Assembly: GCF_030063445.1 (NCBI RefSeq)
Contig: NZ_JASITD010000016.1
Location: 51,373-115,372, forward strand
Reading direction: 5' to 3'
Length of the DNA stretch: 64,000 nt
Origin: Hymenobacter sp. H14-R3
GTDB lineage: Bacteria > Bacteroidota > Bacteroidia > Cytophagales > Hymenobacteraceae
Shown here: positions 37,761-47,511 of the stretch, in pieces
Layout: each line of letters starts with the position of its first letter
Numbering within the stretch: the first letter of the stretch is position 1
The notes under the pieces: model-generated
What the model saw: the letters and a program-made list of their open reading frames with translations, nothing else
Databases searched by the model: none
What the model was told of the DNA's origin: nothing
Position numbers and translations under genes: made by a program

Positions 37761-40283
37761 TCAATTGGCCCGGTTGCGCTCCTCCTGGCCGGCCCCTTCG
37801 CGCTGGCTTTTGCGGGCCAAGCCAGTGTTGCCGAGCTTGTAGGTGAAGGAGAAGCGTAGCAGCCAGGTATCGTTGCGGCGGTAGAAGCCGAAGTCCTGGC
37901 TGGCGTAGTGCACGTCGGCCGCGCCGCGCTCGGTGTAGAGCAAGTCGGCCAGGCTGAGACTGAGGATAGCCTTGTTATCCAGCATTTTAAGCGTGGCCCC
38001 GGTGTTGAGGGCGTAGTACGACAGGGAGCGGTAGAAGCCCTGAATGGTGGGCGAATTGTAGTAGCCGCCCAGCTGCGCCGTGAGGTGGGGCGTGATGGTG
38101 AAAGAATTGGTAATGTTGAGGTTAACCACAAAAACGTGGCTGCGCTGCGGCTCGGCGGCGAGGGCCGAGCGGAAAGCTTGCTCGTACACGGTCAGGTTGT
38201 TATCCACCTTCCAGCGCTTGCCGAGGGTGAAGGGGGCAATGACCGTGACGCCGTAATTGTAGGAGGAGCCCAGGTTGCCGTAGGTGTAGGTGGTTTCGCG
38301 GGTGGCCAGGTTTTGCAGCGGGTATTCGGAGGCCAGCTGCCGGGTGTAGTTGAAAAACGGGGCTATGCTCAGGTCGTGCGCAAACACGTTGGTCCACTCC
38401 ACGGCATCGGTGAAGGAGGGCTGCAAAAACGGGTTGCCCTGGTTGGAAAAGTACTGGCTCTGGTAGCTCAGAAATGGGTTGAGCGAGCTGTAGGCGGGCC
38501 GCTCGACGCGGCGCGAGTAGCTGAGGTTGAGCTGGTAAGCCGGCGAAAACTTGTACTGCGCGTACACCGTGGGGAAGAGCTGGAAGTAGTTGTTGCGGTT
38601 GCTGACCTGGGTAGTGCGCGAGGTGCCCAGCGTGCGCGTATACTCAGTTCGCAAGCCCAGCTGGGCCGAGAATTTCGCCCAGTCGCGGCTGGCCGAGGCG
38701 TAGGCGGCGTAGATATGTTCTTGGTACTCAAACTGGTTGGTGCGCCGGGCATCGTCTACAAAATCGCCGCCCTGCGCGCGCTGAAACCGGAAGTCGTTGT
38801 GGGCTTCCACTTGGCTGTACTTAGCCCCGGTTTCCAGCTTGAATTTGGGGAAGGGCAGCGTCACGTCGGCCTTGAGCGAGTGGATGAACGTGCCGCCCGC
38901 CAGCTGGCTGCGCAGCTGCTGCGGCCCGCCCACCGGCTGGGCGCGGGCCTCGTCCACGGTCTGGTTAGCGAAGTCCTGCTGCTGGTCGGTGCCAAAGCGG
39001 GCGTAGTTAGCATCCACCGACACCGTTTTGCCCACCGAATCGAGCCGCACGGTGTAATAGCCATCCACCGAATAATTAAAAGAAGAGTTAGCTAAGTGGC
39101 TCTGAATCTGAACAGTAGTATCGGTGGGTTGCCCGCTGCTGACCGTGCGGGCGCTACCAGTGCCCTCGGCGGGATTGTTAAGTAGGTAGAGGTTAGCCAC
39201 CAGGCCCGCACTGGATTTCGGGCCGGTTTTCACGTCGAGCTGGGCCTTGGCATCGTGGTAGCGGGCCAGGCGCAACTGGTGGCTCTGGGACCTCAGCTCG
39301 CTGGGTGCCTGGCCCGGTGCGCGCTGGGTGGCGTACTGGGTAATGTCCTCAAATGAGCGGGTGTGGCCCAGGAAGTAGCTGCCGTTCAAGTCAATAGCTT
39401 TGCGCTTGATGCCCACCACCGCCCCGCCGCTGTAGCGCGAGTAGTGGCCCTGCGCCCCGCGCAGCGTCAGGTCGGTGTTCCAGCCCGGCTGCTGCCGCTG
39501 CCGGGTGCGAATGTTGAGGATGCCCGCGTTGCCCTCGGCATCGTACTTGGCCGGGGGCGTGGTGATAACTTCCAGCGTCTGAATGCTTTCGGCGGGCATA
39601 TTGCGCAGCATGTTGGCCAGCGCATCGGGGCTGAGGCGCACCGGCCGGTCGTCGATTAGCACCAGCACCCCGCTTTTGCCCTGCATCCCGATGGCATCGG
39701 TGGCCGAAACCGTTACGCCCGGCGTGCTCTTGATAACGTCGTAGGCGCTGCCCCCGGCCACGGCTGGCAACTGGTCCACGTTCACTATCAGGCGGTCTAT
39801 CTGCCTCTCAATCACGGGCTTGCGGCCCGTTACCTGCACTTCACCCAGCGCCTGCGCGGCGGGGGCCAGCACCAGCGGCGGCAGCGCCAGGGGCGGGCCG
39901 CCCACCACCCGCACCACGGCCGAGCGCCCGTCGCGGTAGCCCAGCTGCCGCGCCCGCACCCGGTAGCGGCCCGGCGGCACGTCGGCCAGCGCAAACCGGC
40001 CCTGCGCATCGCTCAGCGTCGCCTTCACCAGCACCGAGTCGGCGGCCCGCAGCAGCAGCACGTTGGCAAATTCGAGGGGTTTACCGTCAAGGCTTTGCAG
40101 GCGGCCGGTGAGGCCGCCGGTGCGCACCGTGTCGGTGGGACTGGCTTTGCGAAGCGAATCAATGGCCCCTGTTAGCGAGCTGGGTTTGGCCAAAGCCGAG
40201 GTAGCCAGGCCTGGCAGCAATCCCAAAAAAGCGGGCACAACGAGGTGCATCACGCCCAGGCGGCGGGAGGAGGGCAGGTCCAT
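37761..40283 (-). CDS. TonB-dependent-type outer-membrane beta-barrel receptor
   Basis: An 840-residue outer-membrane protein. Signal peptide (HLVVPAFLGLLPGLATSALA), then a carboxypeptidase-regulatory-like domain at about 55-140 (GGLTGRLQSLDGKPLEFANV), a plug (ERQIDRLIVNVDQLPAVAGG; PPAKYDAEGNAGILNIRTR) and a long beta-barrel ending LLRFSFTYKLG. It belongs to the barrel family common in Bacteroidota that lacks a paired SusD; no SusD gene is adjacent. Substrate unknown. The stop lies close to the S41 relic. The BlaR1-like gene upstream ends about 120 nt away on the same strand. Confidence 0.9.
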   Translation of the reverse strand: MDLPSSRRLGVMHLVVPAFLGLLPGLATSALAKPSSLTGAIDSLRKASPTDTVRTGGLTGRLQSLDGKPLEFANVLLLRAADSVLVKATLSDAQGRFALADVPPGRYRVRARQLGYRDGRSAVVRVVGGPPLALPPLVLAPAAQALGEVQVTGRKPVIERQIDRLIVNVDQLPAVAGGSAYDVIKSTPGVTVSATDAIGMQGKSGVLVLIDDRPVRLSPDALANMLRNMPAESIQTLEVITTPPAKYDAEGNAGILNIRTRQRQQPGWNTDLTLRGAQGHYSRYSGGAVVGIKRKAIDLNGSYFLGHTRSFEDITQYATQRAPGQAPSELRSQSHQLRLARYHDAKAQLDVKTGPKSSAGLVANLYLLNNPAEGTGSARTVSSGQPTDTTVQIQSHLANSSFNYSVDGYYTVRLDSVGKTVSVDANYARFGTDQQQDFANQTVDEARAQPVGGPQQLRSQLAGGTFIHSLKADVTLPFPKFKLETGAKYSQVEAHNDFRFQRAQGGDFVDDARRTNQFEYQEHIYAAYASASRDWAKFSAQLGLRTEYTRTLGTSRTTQVSNRNNYFQLFPTVYAQYKFSPAYQLNLSYSRRVERPAYSSLNPFLSYQSQYFSNQGNPFLQPSFTDAVEWTNVFAHDLSIAPFFNYTRQLASEYPLQNLATRETTYTYGNLGSSYNYGVTVIAPFTLGKRWKVDNNLTVYEQAFRSALAAEPQRSHVFVVNLNITNSFTITPHLTAQLGGYYNSPTIQGFYRSLSYYALNTGATLKMLDNKAILSLSLADLLYTERGAADVHYASQDFGFYRRNDTWLLRFSFTYKLGNTGLARKSQREGAGQEERNRAN

Positions 40284-40404
40284 AAATCAGGTGAAAGGGA
40301 AGCGAAAAGAAGCAGTGGGGCCGGGCTGCTCAGGGCACGCCAGGGCCAGCCAGCGCGCCAATAGCCGCTGGGCGAGAGGAAAGCAGGAAAAGAAACTGGT
40401 GCGG

Positions 40405-42024
40405 CTAGCGCACGTCGAGGTTGAGGAGCACGCTCGTGGTGCGGCCTGCCGAGTCGGGGGGCAGGGGCAGGAGCGGGCGGTACACTGCCAGGCGAGCGGC
40501 TGACTGCGCCTGGCCATCCAGCAGCAGCCCACCCGCTTTGGTGACGGCCACCTGCAATTGCCGGGCGTGGGCGGGCACCAGGCCATCGCGGCGGAGCTGC
40601 CGGAGCAGGGCGGCGCGCATGGGGTCGGCGGGGGGCGGGGTGGGCGCTACCCGGTAGGTTACCTCATTCTGCGTCTGGTAGGCAGTGGTGGGGGTCATTA
40701 GGCGGCCGGTAGCTGCCTCGTAGAGCCGCTGGTAGCGGGGGAGCAGGGCGGCCGGCTGGGACTTGCCATTCACCAGCAACTTTCTAGTTGTCAAGTAGAT
40801 AGTGTATTGGTCAGTGTTGGTGAGCAGGCCGTCGGCCTCAAGCTGCTGCTGCATAAGCAGTTGCAACGCATCATCCGACGCGGCCAGGGCCGGGTGGGCG
40901 GTGCGGGGGGCATCGTGAGGAGTTTCCTTCGTGGTGGCGGAGTTCCGGGTGCGCGTCAGCACGGGGCCGGCACGGTGGGTTGCCTGCGCACTGTGTAGCA
41001 GTCCGCCCAGCCCCAGACTTAGCAACAGCAGGGCCAGCGTGGCCGGCCACAGGCCCGTGGTAGGGGCGGGCTGCCCGTAGGCCAGGCGGCGCACCCGGCC
41101 CAGCAGCGAGCCACGCGGCCCGCCGGCTGCCAGCGTGAGGCGGGGCAGGGGAGCCGCTCCAGCCGTTAGCGCGGCCAGGGCCGCCAGGGCGCGGGCCAGC
41201 TGGCGCGGGTTGCCGCCGAGCTGCGCGGCCAGGTCGTCGCAGCAGTTTTCGCGCTCGGCGTGCAGCACGGCGGCCAGGTACCAGACCGCCGGGTGGTAGA
41301 AAAACACCGTTTCGGCCAGCGTTTGCAGGAAATTGAACAGGTAGTCGCGGCGCAGAATATGGGCCAGCTCGTGGGCCAGTACCATCTCCAACTCGGCCGG
41401 GCGCAGGCCGCTCGCCACGCTCAGCGGCAGCAGAATAACGGGCGTGAAGTAGCCAATAACCAACGGCGAGGGTACCAGTGCCGAGGCCCGCAGGGCGACG
41501 GGCCGGGCTAGCCCGGCGCGGGCCACCAGCCGCGCCAGGGCCTGCTGCCAGGCCTCGGGCACCGGGCTCACCCGGTGGCGCAGCCGTTGCACGTAGCTGA
41601 GGGCCAGCCCCAAGCGCCCCAGCATTAGTGTGAAACCCAGCAGCCACAGGGCCACTCCCACCGCCAGGTGCTGCTCTAGGTAGGCCAGTGCGGCTGGCCA
41701 GGCGGCCAGCGCGTGGCCGGCCGCCTGTTTTTGTAGCTTCAGGGCCGCGTAGGTCGGCTGCGACACGAAGTGCGCGGCCGTCGATGCGGCCGGGGCCGGT
41801 GCCTGCTGGTAATAGTGGGCAAACGTGACGGCCGCCAGCCCCACCAGCGTAGCCAGCGCCATAGCGGCGAGGCGGTAGCGCACTACGGCCGCCTGCCCCC
41901 GCAGCAGCCACAGCAGCAGCCCCACGCCCAGGCCCAGGCCGGTGCCCTGCCACAGCGAATGCAGCAGCGTAAAGCCCAGGGCCCGCAACAGGGCCGGGGC
42001 CAGCAGGTGGTCAAGCGTGGGCAT
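40405..42024 (-). CDS. BlaR1/MecR1-like M56 membrane metallopeptidase
   Basis: A 539-residue protein with four membrane helices in its first 290 residues and the zinc motif HELAH at 218-222 (VLAHELAHILRRDYLFNFLQ), with a further acidic residue in ERENCCDDLAA. A further helix (LWPATLALLLLSLGLGGLL) leads to a periplasmic tail without a recognisable penicillin-binding domain, so the signal sensed is unlikely to be a beta-lactam. In the family the peptidase inactivates the partner repressor. The start overlaps the repressor gene by 14 nt. Confidence 0.9.
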   Translation of the reverse strand: MPTLDHLLAPALLRALGFTLLHSLWQGTGLGLGVGLLLWLLRGQAAVVRYRLAAMALATLVGLAAVTFAHYYQQAPAPAASTAAHFVSQPTYAALKLQKQAAGHALAAWPAALAYLEQHLAVGVALWLLGFTLMLGRLGLALSYVQRLRHRVSPVPEAWQQALARLVARAGLARPVALRASALVPSPLVIGYFTPVILLPLSVASGLRPAELEMVLAHELAHILRRDYLFNFLQTLAETVFFYHPAVWYLAAVLHAERENCCDDLAAQLGGNPRQLARALAALAALTAGAAPLPRLTLAAGGPRGSLLGRVRRLAYGQPAPTTGLWPATLALLLLSLGLGGLLHSAQATHRAGPVLTRTRNSATTKETPHDAPRTAHPALAASDDALQLLMQQQLEADGLLTNTDQYTIYLTTRKLLVNGKSQPAALLPRYQRLYEAATGRLMTPTTAYQTQNEVTYRVAPTPPPADPMRAALLRQLRRDGLVPAHARQLQVAVTKAGGLLLDGQAQSAARLAVYRPLLPLPPDSAGRTTSVLLNLDVR

Positions 42025-42421
42025 CGGCGTCGGCGGCTAAGTCTTCCTCGTCCATCTGCCGCAGCACCTCCCGAATCTGGTCCATCTCCTCGCGCGAGGT
42101 GCGGGGGCGGCCCAGCGCCCGCAGCACCAGCTTCAGGGCCGAGCCGCCGAAGGCGGCTTCCACGAAGCGGTCGAGCAGCTGGCCCTGGGTTTCCTCCTCG
42201 CGCACGGCCGGCCGGTAGATGTGGGGCTTGCTGCCCGCCCGCAGCACCAGCCCTTTTTCCAGCATCAGCTGCAGCCACTTGAGGGTGGTGGTGTAGCCCA
42301 CCTCGCGCCGGCGGTTCAGCTCGTCGTTCACGAAGCGCACGGTTTGGGGGCCGTGCTGCCAGAGTAGTTGCAAAATCTCCAGTTCCGCCTCGGTGGGCTT
42401 GGTAAGGGGGGTGTCAGCCAT
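42011..42421 (-). CDS. BlaI/MecI-family repressor
   Basis: A 136-residue winged-helix protein: LTKPTEAELEILQLLWQHGP, then NRRREVGYTTTLKWLQLMLE with recognition helix, and a dimerisation tail (LLDRFVEAAFGGSALKLVLR). It pairs with the M56 peptidase that follows. Two palindromes directly upstream are its likely operators, giving autoregulation; a third of the same type stands before the S41 peptidase at 44811. Confidence 0.93.
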   Translation of the reverse strand: MADTPLTKPTEAELEILQLLWQHGPQTVRFVNDELNRRREVGYTTTLKWLQLMLEKGLVLRAGSKPHIYRPAVREEETQGQLLDRFVEAAFGGSALKLVLRALGRPRTSREEMDQIREVLRQMDEEDLAADADAHA

Positions 42422-42431
42422 AGCGCGGGGT

Positions 42432-42453
42432 CATTACGAAAAAATTCGTAATG
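42432..42453. promoter_or_regulatory. BlaI-type operator 1
   Basis: CATTACGAA (42432-42440), spacer AAAA, TTCGTAATG (42445-42453): a perfect palindrome 10 bp before the repressor start. Confidence 0.8.
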
Positions 42454-42483
42454 CAAATGTAGTGGCAGATTCTGAACCTGCAA

Positions 42484-42513
42484 GCAGCATTACGAATGTT
42501 TTCGTAATGCTGC
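42484..42513. promoter_or_regulatory. BlaI-type operator 2
   Basis: GCAGCATTACGAA (42484-42496), spacer TGTT, then the exact complement (42501-42513). Centres of operators 1 and 2 are 56 bp apart. Confidence 0.8.
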
Positions 42514-42915
42514 TTTTCAATCTTCTGTACTTAAATGTAAGTAGTTATAAATGAGCAAGTTAAAATAAGCTAAAAAACGCCAGTTGCCCACCCGCTCGGC
42601 GCTTTTCTTCCTCGGCACCATCCGCCCGGCCACTGGCAGCTGGCGCGCAGGTCAATCCTCCAGCCCTGGCCCAGCGTGAGGGTGCACGTGCTGCTCAAAC
42701 TAACCGGCGGCTGGCCGCCGGGCCGGCTGATTCTCCCGCAAACCGCCTATAGCAAAAAACAGCGTTTTGGTATATCGACCGGGCTTTGCAGGGTGTCAGG
42801 GGCATTGTCAGCTTGAGGGCAGCCAGCCCAAATGCGCGCTGAATTTCAGCACCTGCGCGGTAGCGCGGCCCGCCGCCCGCGTACCCGAGTAGGTGAGGCT
42901 GAGCTGCCAGGCCCG
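42514..42915. other. Intergenic stretch, probably decayed
   Basis: No supported gene; the left part is AT-rich. The right part (42800-42915) continues the similarity of the relic at 42916 beyond its stop codon (LTYSGTRAAGRATAQVLKFS). Confidence 0.4.
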
Positions 42916-43312
42916 CTACCCCGGCCAGGGGTAGCGCACCGTCGGCTGTGGCAGCGCGTCTTGAAAATTTGAATAATACCCCCGCCCGCGCCGGGCCACC
43001 CCGCCGGGACTACGCAGGTTTTGCACCCGAAAACGCTTGTCCAGGTTAAGCTGAATAACCGGGGCCGTATCAGTCGCGGGCAGCGTGAAAACGTGGCGGC
43101 AGGTGAAGGCGCGGGTGGCGGGCACTACTTGCAGCTGCACCCGCACGATGGGCGTGGCCTGGGCGCAGGGCCAGCTGAGCGCCAGGCCAAACAGTAGTAA
43201 GAGAAACTTCCTGGGCCATACGGCGGCTAAAAAGGGCGGCTGGCGGCTGCCGAAGACCGAGCCATCCTGGATTTCGTTACGCCGGGGTTGTCGCGCGGAC
43301 GTTGCAGTCCGC
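42916..43312 (-). pseudogene. Secreted protein relic (possible peptidase N-terminal domain)
   Basis: The minus-strand frame contains an export signal (KFLLLLFGLALSWPCAQATP) and a beta-rich stretch (VRVQLQVVPATRAFTCRHVF; PVIQLNLDKRFRVQNLRSPG). It stops at 42916, while similar sequence seems to go on after the stop. This form recalls N-terminal domains of M1-like metallopeptidases, but that is only a suspicion. The rest of the gene is absent. Confidence 0.4.
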
Positions 43313-43413
43313 GTTTCCGCGCTAAAAATCGGCTTTATTGACGCAGCAACCCGGATTACAAAGTCCGCGCAATAACTCCGGCGTAACAATAGATTGCAAA
43401 TCAGTAACTTAGC

Positions 43414-44655
43414 TCATCGTACCCGAATGGCCTGCTGCCGGGTGTGGCCTTGTGCATCCTCCAGCACCAGCGCGTAGCGGCCGGGGCCGAGTACCAGGGC
43501 TAAGTCCTGGCGGGCATCCTGCCATTCGACCACGTCGGCCGGGATGGCCTGGGCCACGTCTTCGCCCGCGTGGTAGGCCCGCACCAGGCAGGGGAAGCCC
43601 AGGGGTAAGTTTTTGGTAGTGAGCGGGTAATAGCGCCGGCGGCCGCCCATGAGCAGCCAGGTGGGCCGGCCGTGGGCGTAGGTGGTGGCCGGAAAATAGA
43701 CCGACACATCCCACTTGGCCGAGTCGCGGGGGCTGTTGAACAAGGCCCCCTGCGCATTGACAAACACGCTGGGCTGGTCGGCGTGGAGCAGGGCGCGATA
43801 GGGGTTATCAAGTTGTGGGTCAGCGTGTTCTAGTAAGTCTACCTGGTGAATGGTGAAGGGGTCGAGGCCGGTGTACTTTTTCAGATAACCCCCCATCGAC
43901 CCGTTCCCATTCGAGTTAAGCTGCTCTACCAGGTGGCCGTAGCCAACGTGGACCACAATTTTGGCCCGCGGGTCGCGCGTTAAAATCTGCTGGATGTTAC
44001 GGGCCTGGCCCATTTCGCGGGCTAGCAGGCCGGCCATTGGGTCGGCGGCTTTTTCGGTGGGCACGTACTCGTAGGGCACCAGCGTAAAGCCGAGTGCCAG
44101 CGCGGTGCGCAGCAGCTCGCCGTACTGCGGCTCGGGCTGGTAGAAGCCGGTGGCCCGCGTGGGGTATTTGCGCTGGTTGAGCTGGGTGTCGGCCAGGGGG
44201 CCGTTGGCCAGGTCCTCAACGCAGAGGTAGCGAAAGCCCTGGCCGTAGAGCCCGGCCAGCATACTGCGCGTGAACACCCGGTTGAGCGGCTGGTAGTGCG
44301 CCTCATTAAATAGGACCAGCTGCCGGGTAGCGGTGCGCCTGAGCAGCTCGGGCTGCGCCGCCACGGCGTGAAACTGCGCCGCGTAGGCGGGGTCGAACCG
44401 CACGTTTCTATCGGAGTCGCCCCGGCCCTTCTCAAAGGCCGACTGGGCGGCGAGGGTGTGCGGGTAGTCCCCGATGCGCGAAAACTGCACCGCGTAGTTC
44501 TGGTAGTTCGCCCACAGCGAGTCGTGCTGCCACTGCGCCAGAATAGCCCGCGAAAACCGGTAGTCGGGAGCTCGCGAGCCGGCCTGTTGGGCCTGGGCCG
44601 GCCCGGCAAGGCCGGCAACTAAGCTCAGCAACAAGCTCCAGCGAAAAGCAGTCAT
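43414..44655 (-). CDS. Secreted protein, possibly ChaN/erythromycin-esterase-like
   Basis: A 413-residue protein with a signal peptide (SLLLSLVAGLAGPAQAQ). The centre has RQLVLFNEAHYQPLNRVFTR, YLCVEDLANGPLAD, and KIVVHVGYGHLVEQL; the acidic-His pattern (NEAH...VGYGH) resembles the ChaN/EreA/TIKI superfamily, but I cannot place it firmly. The C-terminus (DLALVLGPGRYALVLEDAQG) is a beta-sandwich-like tail. Divergent from the S41 peptidase gene, with the third BlaI-type operator between them, so it may be controlled by the repressor at 42011. Confidence 0.6.
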   Translation of the reverse strand: MTAFRWSLLLSLVAGLAGPAQAQQAGSRAPDYRFSRAILAQWQHDSLWANYQNYAVQFSRIGDYPHTLAAQSAFEKGRGDSDRNVRFDPAYAAQFHAVAAQPELLRRTATRQLVLFNEAHYQPLNRVFTRSMLAGLYGQGFRYLCVEDLANGPLADTQLNQRKYPTRATGFYQPEPQYGELLRTALALGFTLVPYEYVPTEKAADPMAGLLAREMGQARNIQQILTRDPRAKIVVHVGYGHLVEQLNSNGNGSMGGYLKKYTGLDPFTIHQVDLLEHADPQLDNPYRALLHADQPSVFVNAQGALFNSPRDSAKWDVSVYFPATTYAHGRPTWLLMGGRRRYYPLTTKNLPLGFPCLVRAYHAGEDVAQAIPADVVEWQDARQDLALVLGPGRYALVLEDAQGHTRQQAIRVR

Positions 44656-44741
44656 ACACTTAAAAATGAGGAGAAACGGGGAAGTAGAGGGGTAAAGTTA
44701 AGGGCCCAACCCGCGCGGCTGGTAAGTACTGCCTGGCAGTT

Positions 44742-44759
44742 ATACGAAGTCTTTCGTAT
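44742..44759. promoter_or_regulatory. BlaI-type operator 3 (distal)
   Basis: ATACGAA (44742-44748), spacer GTCT, TTCGTAT (44753-44759). Core TACGAA-N4-TTCGTA is identical to operators 1 and 2. It lies between the divergent genes starting at 44655 and 44811. Confidence 0.65.
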
Positions 44760-44810
44760 GTTTACCGAACACCGCTCAGGCTTGGTCCAAAAGCCGCGTA
44801 TGCTGACCAC

Positions 44811-46274
44811 ATGAAACTGCTACTTACCCTCATTAGCTGCCTCATTAGCAGCTGGGGAGCTGCGGCCCAACCCGCGCCAGTTGCCGCCGCCTACGACTCG
44901 GCCCAACGCTACTCCGTGGCGCAGTTGCGCGCCGATTTTGCGTACCTGCGCCGGGCGTTGGAAGAAGCCCACCCGGCCCTGTACTGGTACACGCCCAAGG
45001 ACTCGCTCGACCAGGCGTTTGCCCGCACCGCCGCCGCCCTCACGCACCCAATGGGCGAGCCCGAATACTGGCGCTTGCTGCAAGCGCTGGCGGTGCGGGT
45101 GCATTGCGGCCACACGCGGGTGCAGCACTCGGCGGCCTACCGCGCCTGGTTTCGGCGGCAGCCGCAGCCGTATCTGCCGTTTATTGTGGCCGTGCGCCAA
45201 AGCCGGCTGTTCATCACCGAAAACCAGAGCACTGCCACCGCGCTGCGGCCGGGCACCGAACTACTGGCCATCGACGGGCACCCCACGGCCGAGGTGCTGT
45301 CGCGCCTGCGCTCACTTATTTCGGGCGATGGTTACGGCACCGCCTTTCAGGACCGGGAGCTGGAAGCAGGCTTTTTTGATGCCTATTACTGGAATTTTTA
45401 CCCAGCTAAATCGCTGTACCCCTTGCTGGTGCGCGACAGCACCGGCCGGCCGCAGCTACTTACGCCGCAGCCCCGGCCCGCGGCCCCGCGCCCGGCCCCC
45501 GCACCCCGCACGGCCGCCCAGGAGCGGGCGCGGCAGCTGGCCCGCCTGCGGGAAGTGGGCTACCCCGCCGGCCAGCCCGGCACGGCCGTGCTGCGCATTC
45601 GCGAATTCAGCTACGACGAGCTGGAAGACTATAAACAGTTTCATAGTCAGCTATTTGCTGAGCTGAAGCAGCGCCGCATCCGGCGCCTGGTGCTGGATTT
45701 GCGCAGTAATGGCGGCGGCAACCTGGAAATTGCCGCCGACCTGCTGAAGTACCTGGTGCGCCACGATTTCTACCTCACCACCAGCGCCCTGGCCCCAGTC
45801 GGGCTACCTTCCTTCATGCAGCCCGACTCTACCCGGCCGGCGTATTTCGACACGACCCGCGTGCGGCGGCTGCCGGGCGGGCGCTGGGCCAAGGTAAGCA
45901 GCAGCATAGGGCGGCTGCGCCCGTACCGGGGCCGGTACTTCCGGGGCCAGGTGGTAGTGCTGGTGGATGGCGGCACGTTTTCGGCCGCCTCCAACCTGGC
46001 GGCCAGCCTGCGGGCGCAGCGGCGCATCACGGTTATCGGGCAGGAAACGGGCGGCGGTGAGGCCGGTTGCAGCGGCAGCACCATCTCGGAGCTGGAGCTA
46101 CCCGCCACCCACCTGGTGCTGCAACTACCACATTTTCAAATACTTAGTGCCTGCCGCCACCCCCAGCCCGGCCGGGGCGTGCGCCCCGATATCGAGGTAG
46201 TGCCCACGCCCCGGCAGGTAGCCACCCACACCGACGCCATCGTGCCGCAGCTGCCAGTGCTGCTAGCCCGGTAG
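44811..46274 (+). CDS. S41-family peptidase (secreted)
   Basis: A 487-residue protein with a signal peptide (LLLTLISCLISSWGAAAQP). An N-terminal helical part (VAQLRADFAYLRRALEEAHP) and a PDZ-like region (TALRPGTELLAIDGHPTAEV) precede the C-terminal processing peptidase core: RRLVLDLRSNGGGNLEIAAD, then VVVLVDGGTFSAASNLAASL with the nucleophilic Ser, and QETGGGEAGCSGS. Probably periplasmic or surface bound. ATG 44811 lies 51 bp after the BlaI-type operator 3. Confidence 0.9.
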   Translation: MKLLLTLISCLISSWGAAAQPAPVAAAYDSAQRYSVAQLRADFAYLRRALEEAHPALYWYTPKDSLDQAFARTAAALTHPMGEPEYWRLLQALAVRVHCGHTRVQHSAAYRAWFRRQPQPYLPFIVAVRQSRLFITENQSTATALRPGTELLAIDGHPTAEVLSRLRSLISGDGYGTAFQDRELEAGFFDAYYWNFYPAKSLYPLLVRDSTGRPQLLTPQPRPAAPRPAPAPRTAAQERARQLARLREVGYPAGQPGTAVLRIREFSYDELEDYKQFHSQLFAELKQRRIRRLVLDLRSNGGGNLEIAADLLKYLVRHDFYLTTSALAPVGLPSFMQPDSTRPAYFDTTRVRRLPGGRWAKVSSSIGRLRPYRGRYFRGQVVVLVDGGTFSAASNLAASLRAQRRITVIGQETGGGEAGCSGSTISELELPATHLVLQLPHFQILSACRHPQPGRGVRPDIEVVPTPRQVATHTDAIVPQLPVLLAR

Positions 46275-46299
46275 GGCAGGAATAGAGAGAAAATCGCGG

Positions 46300-47412
46300 T
46301 CATAATTGCTTGATTAGCAGTATTTTTCTCAGCTGCCGCCGCAAGGCGTAGCACGCCTGCTCGGCAGCCGCGCCGCCTGCATTGGTGATAACTACAAATG
46401 CCACTTGCTCGCTGGGGTAGATAATGGTATGGCAAAAAAACGTGCCCGCCGAGCCATCATGCAGGCTGATGGGGGCGCTCGTAGCCACCAATTTACTCAC
46501 GGCCCAGCCATAGGCGTAGGCAGGCTGCCCAAAGTGCAGCAGTTGGTAGGTGCTGGCTTTTAGGTAATTGCCCTGGCCCAGCAGCCCTTGCAGGTGCAAC
46601 TGTACGAAGCGGGCGTAGTCGGGCAGCGGCATGGCTACGTCGCCGGCCGGGGCCAGCACCGGCTGAATGCGGTAGGTGAGGGCCGGCCCCAGTGCCGTGA
46701 GGGTGCTGTCGGCGGGGCTAGCCAGCCAGTGGCCCCAGGGCTGGCTGGGGTCAGCGCGGTTGGGAAATCCCAGGCGCTCACGTAGGTGCAGGCGGCGGCA
46801 GGTGCGGGCTACCTGCGCCTCCCAGGAGCAGTGGGCGCTACGTTCCAGCATGAGTGCCGCCAAGGCGTAGCCCGCATTGGAGTAGGCGTAGGCTGCGGGG
46901 CCGGGCGGCACGGGGCTTTGCTGCAACACGAACTGCGCAAATTGCAGGCGCTGCTGCGAAACAGTGCCTGTAAAAGCCGGTAACTCCGTTAGTTCGGCTC
47001 CCGAATTATAAGGCCGGATGCCGGCCCGGTGCGTGAGCAGTGCCCCCAGCGTAACGCCCACGTACTCGGGCCGGACGTGGCCCCGCAGTCCGGGTACTAC
47101 GTCCAGCAAGCGACTGTCCCAGCGTAGCTTGCCGCGCGCTACCAATCGGGCGGCTACGAAGCTGGTGATAGCTTTGGTATTAGAACCCAGGTGCCAGAAA
47201 TCGGTGAGCTGCACGGGGCTGGGCTGGTCGATGCGCCGCGTCCCGCCCAACACGTAGCGAATGCGACCCGGCTCAATAATGGCCGCTGCCAGCGCTGGCA
47301 AGTGCTGGGCCCGCAGCAGGCTGTCGAGTACCCGTTGCGCTGCGGCCGGCAGCTGCTGCGCCCGACCGGTAAACACGCTCAGCAGCAGGATTATCCAAAC
47401 CAGAATTTTCAT
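46300..47412 (-). CDS. Class C beta-lactamase-family serine hydrolase
   Basis: A 370-residue exported protein (signal ILVWIILLLSVFTGRAQ). Three catalytic motifs of the family are visible: SNTK in WHLGSNTKAITSF, YSN in AAYAYSNAGYALAALM, and HDG in ISLHDGSAGTFF. It could be a D-alanyl peptidase, esterase or beta-lactamase; sequence alone does not decide. Convergent with the S41 peptidase; separated by about 100 nt from the DUF2807 gene on the same strand. Confidence 0.9.
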   Translation of the reverse strand: MKILVWIILLLSVFTGRAQQLPAAAQRVLDSLLRAQHLPALAAAIIEPGRIRYVLGGTRRIDQPSPVQLTDFWHLGSNTKAITSFVAARLVARGKLRWDSRLLDVVPGLRGHVRPEYVGVTLGALLTHRAGIRPYNSGAELTELPAFTGTVSQQRLQFAQFVLQQSPVPPGPAAYAYSNAGYALAALMLERSAHCSWEAQVARTCRRLHLRERLGFPNRADPSQPWGHWLASPADSTLTALGPALTYRIQPVLAPAGDVAMPLPDYARFVQLHLQGLLGQGNYLKASTYQLLHFGQPAYAYGWAVSKLVATSAPISLHDGSAGTFFCHTIIYPSEQVAFVVITNAGGAAAEQACYALRRQLRKILLIKQL

Positions 47413-47511
47413 AAGTAGTCCCGCCCCGGTGCTTTGTTATTGACGCGGGGCAACCCAACTACCCGGCCGGGCCGCCCCGCGTTACGGCCGCCGGCCAAAA
47501 TAAAGCCGCAT

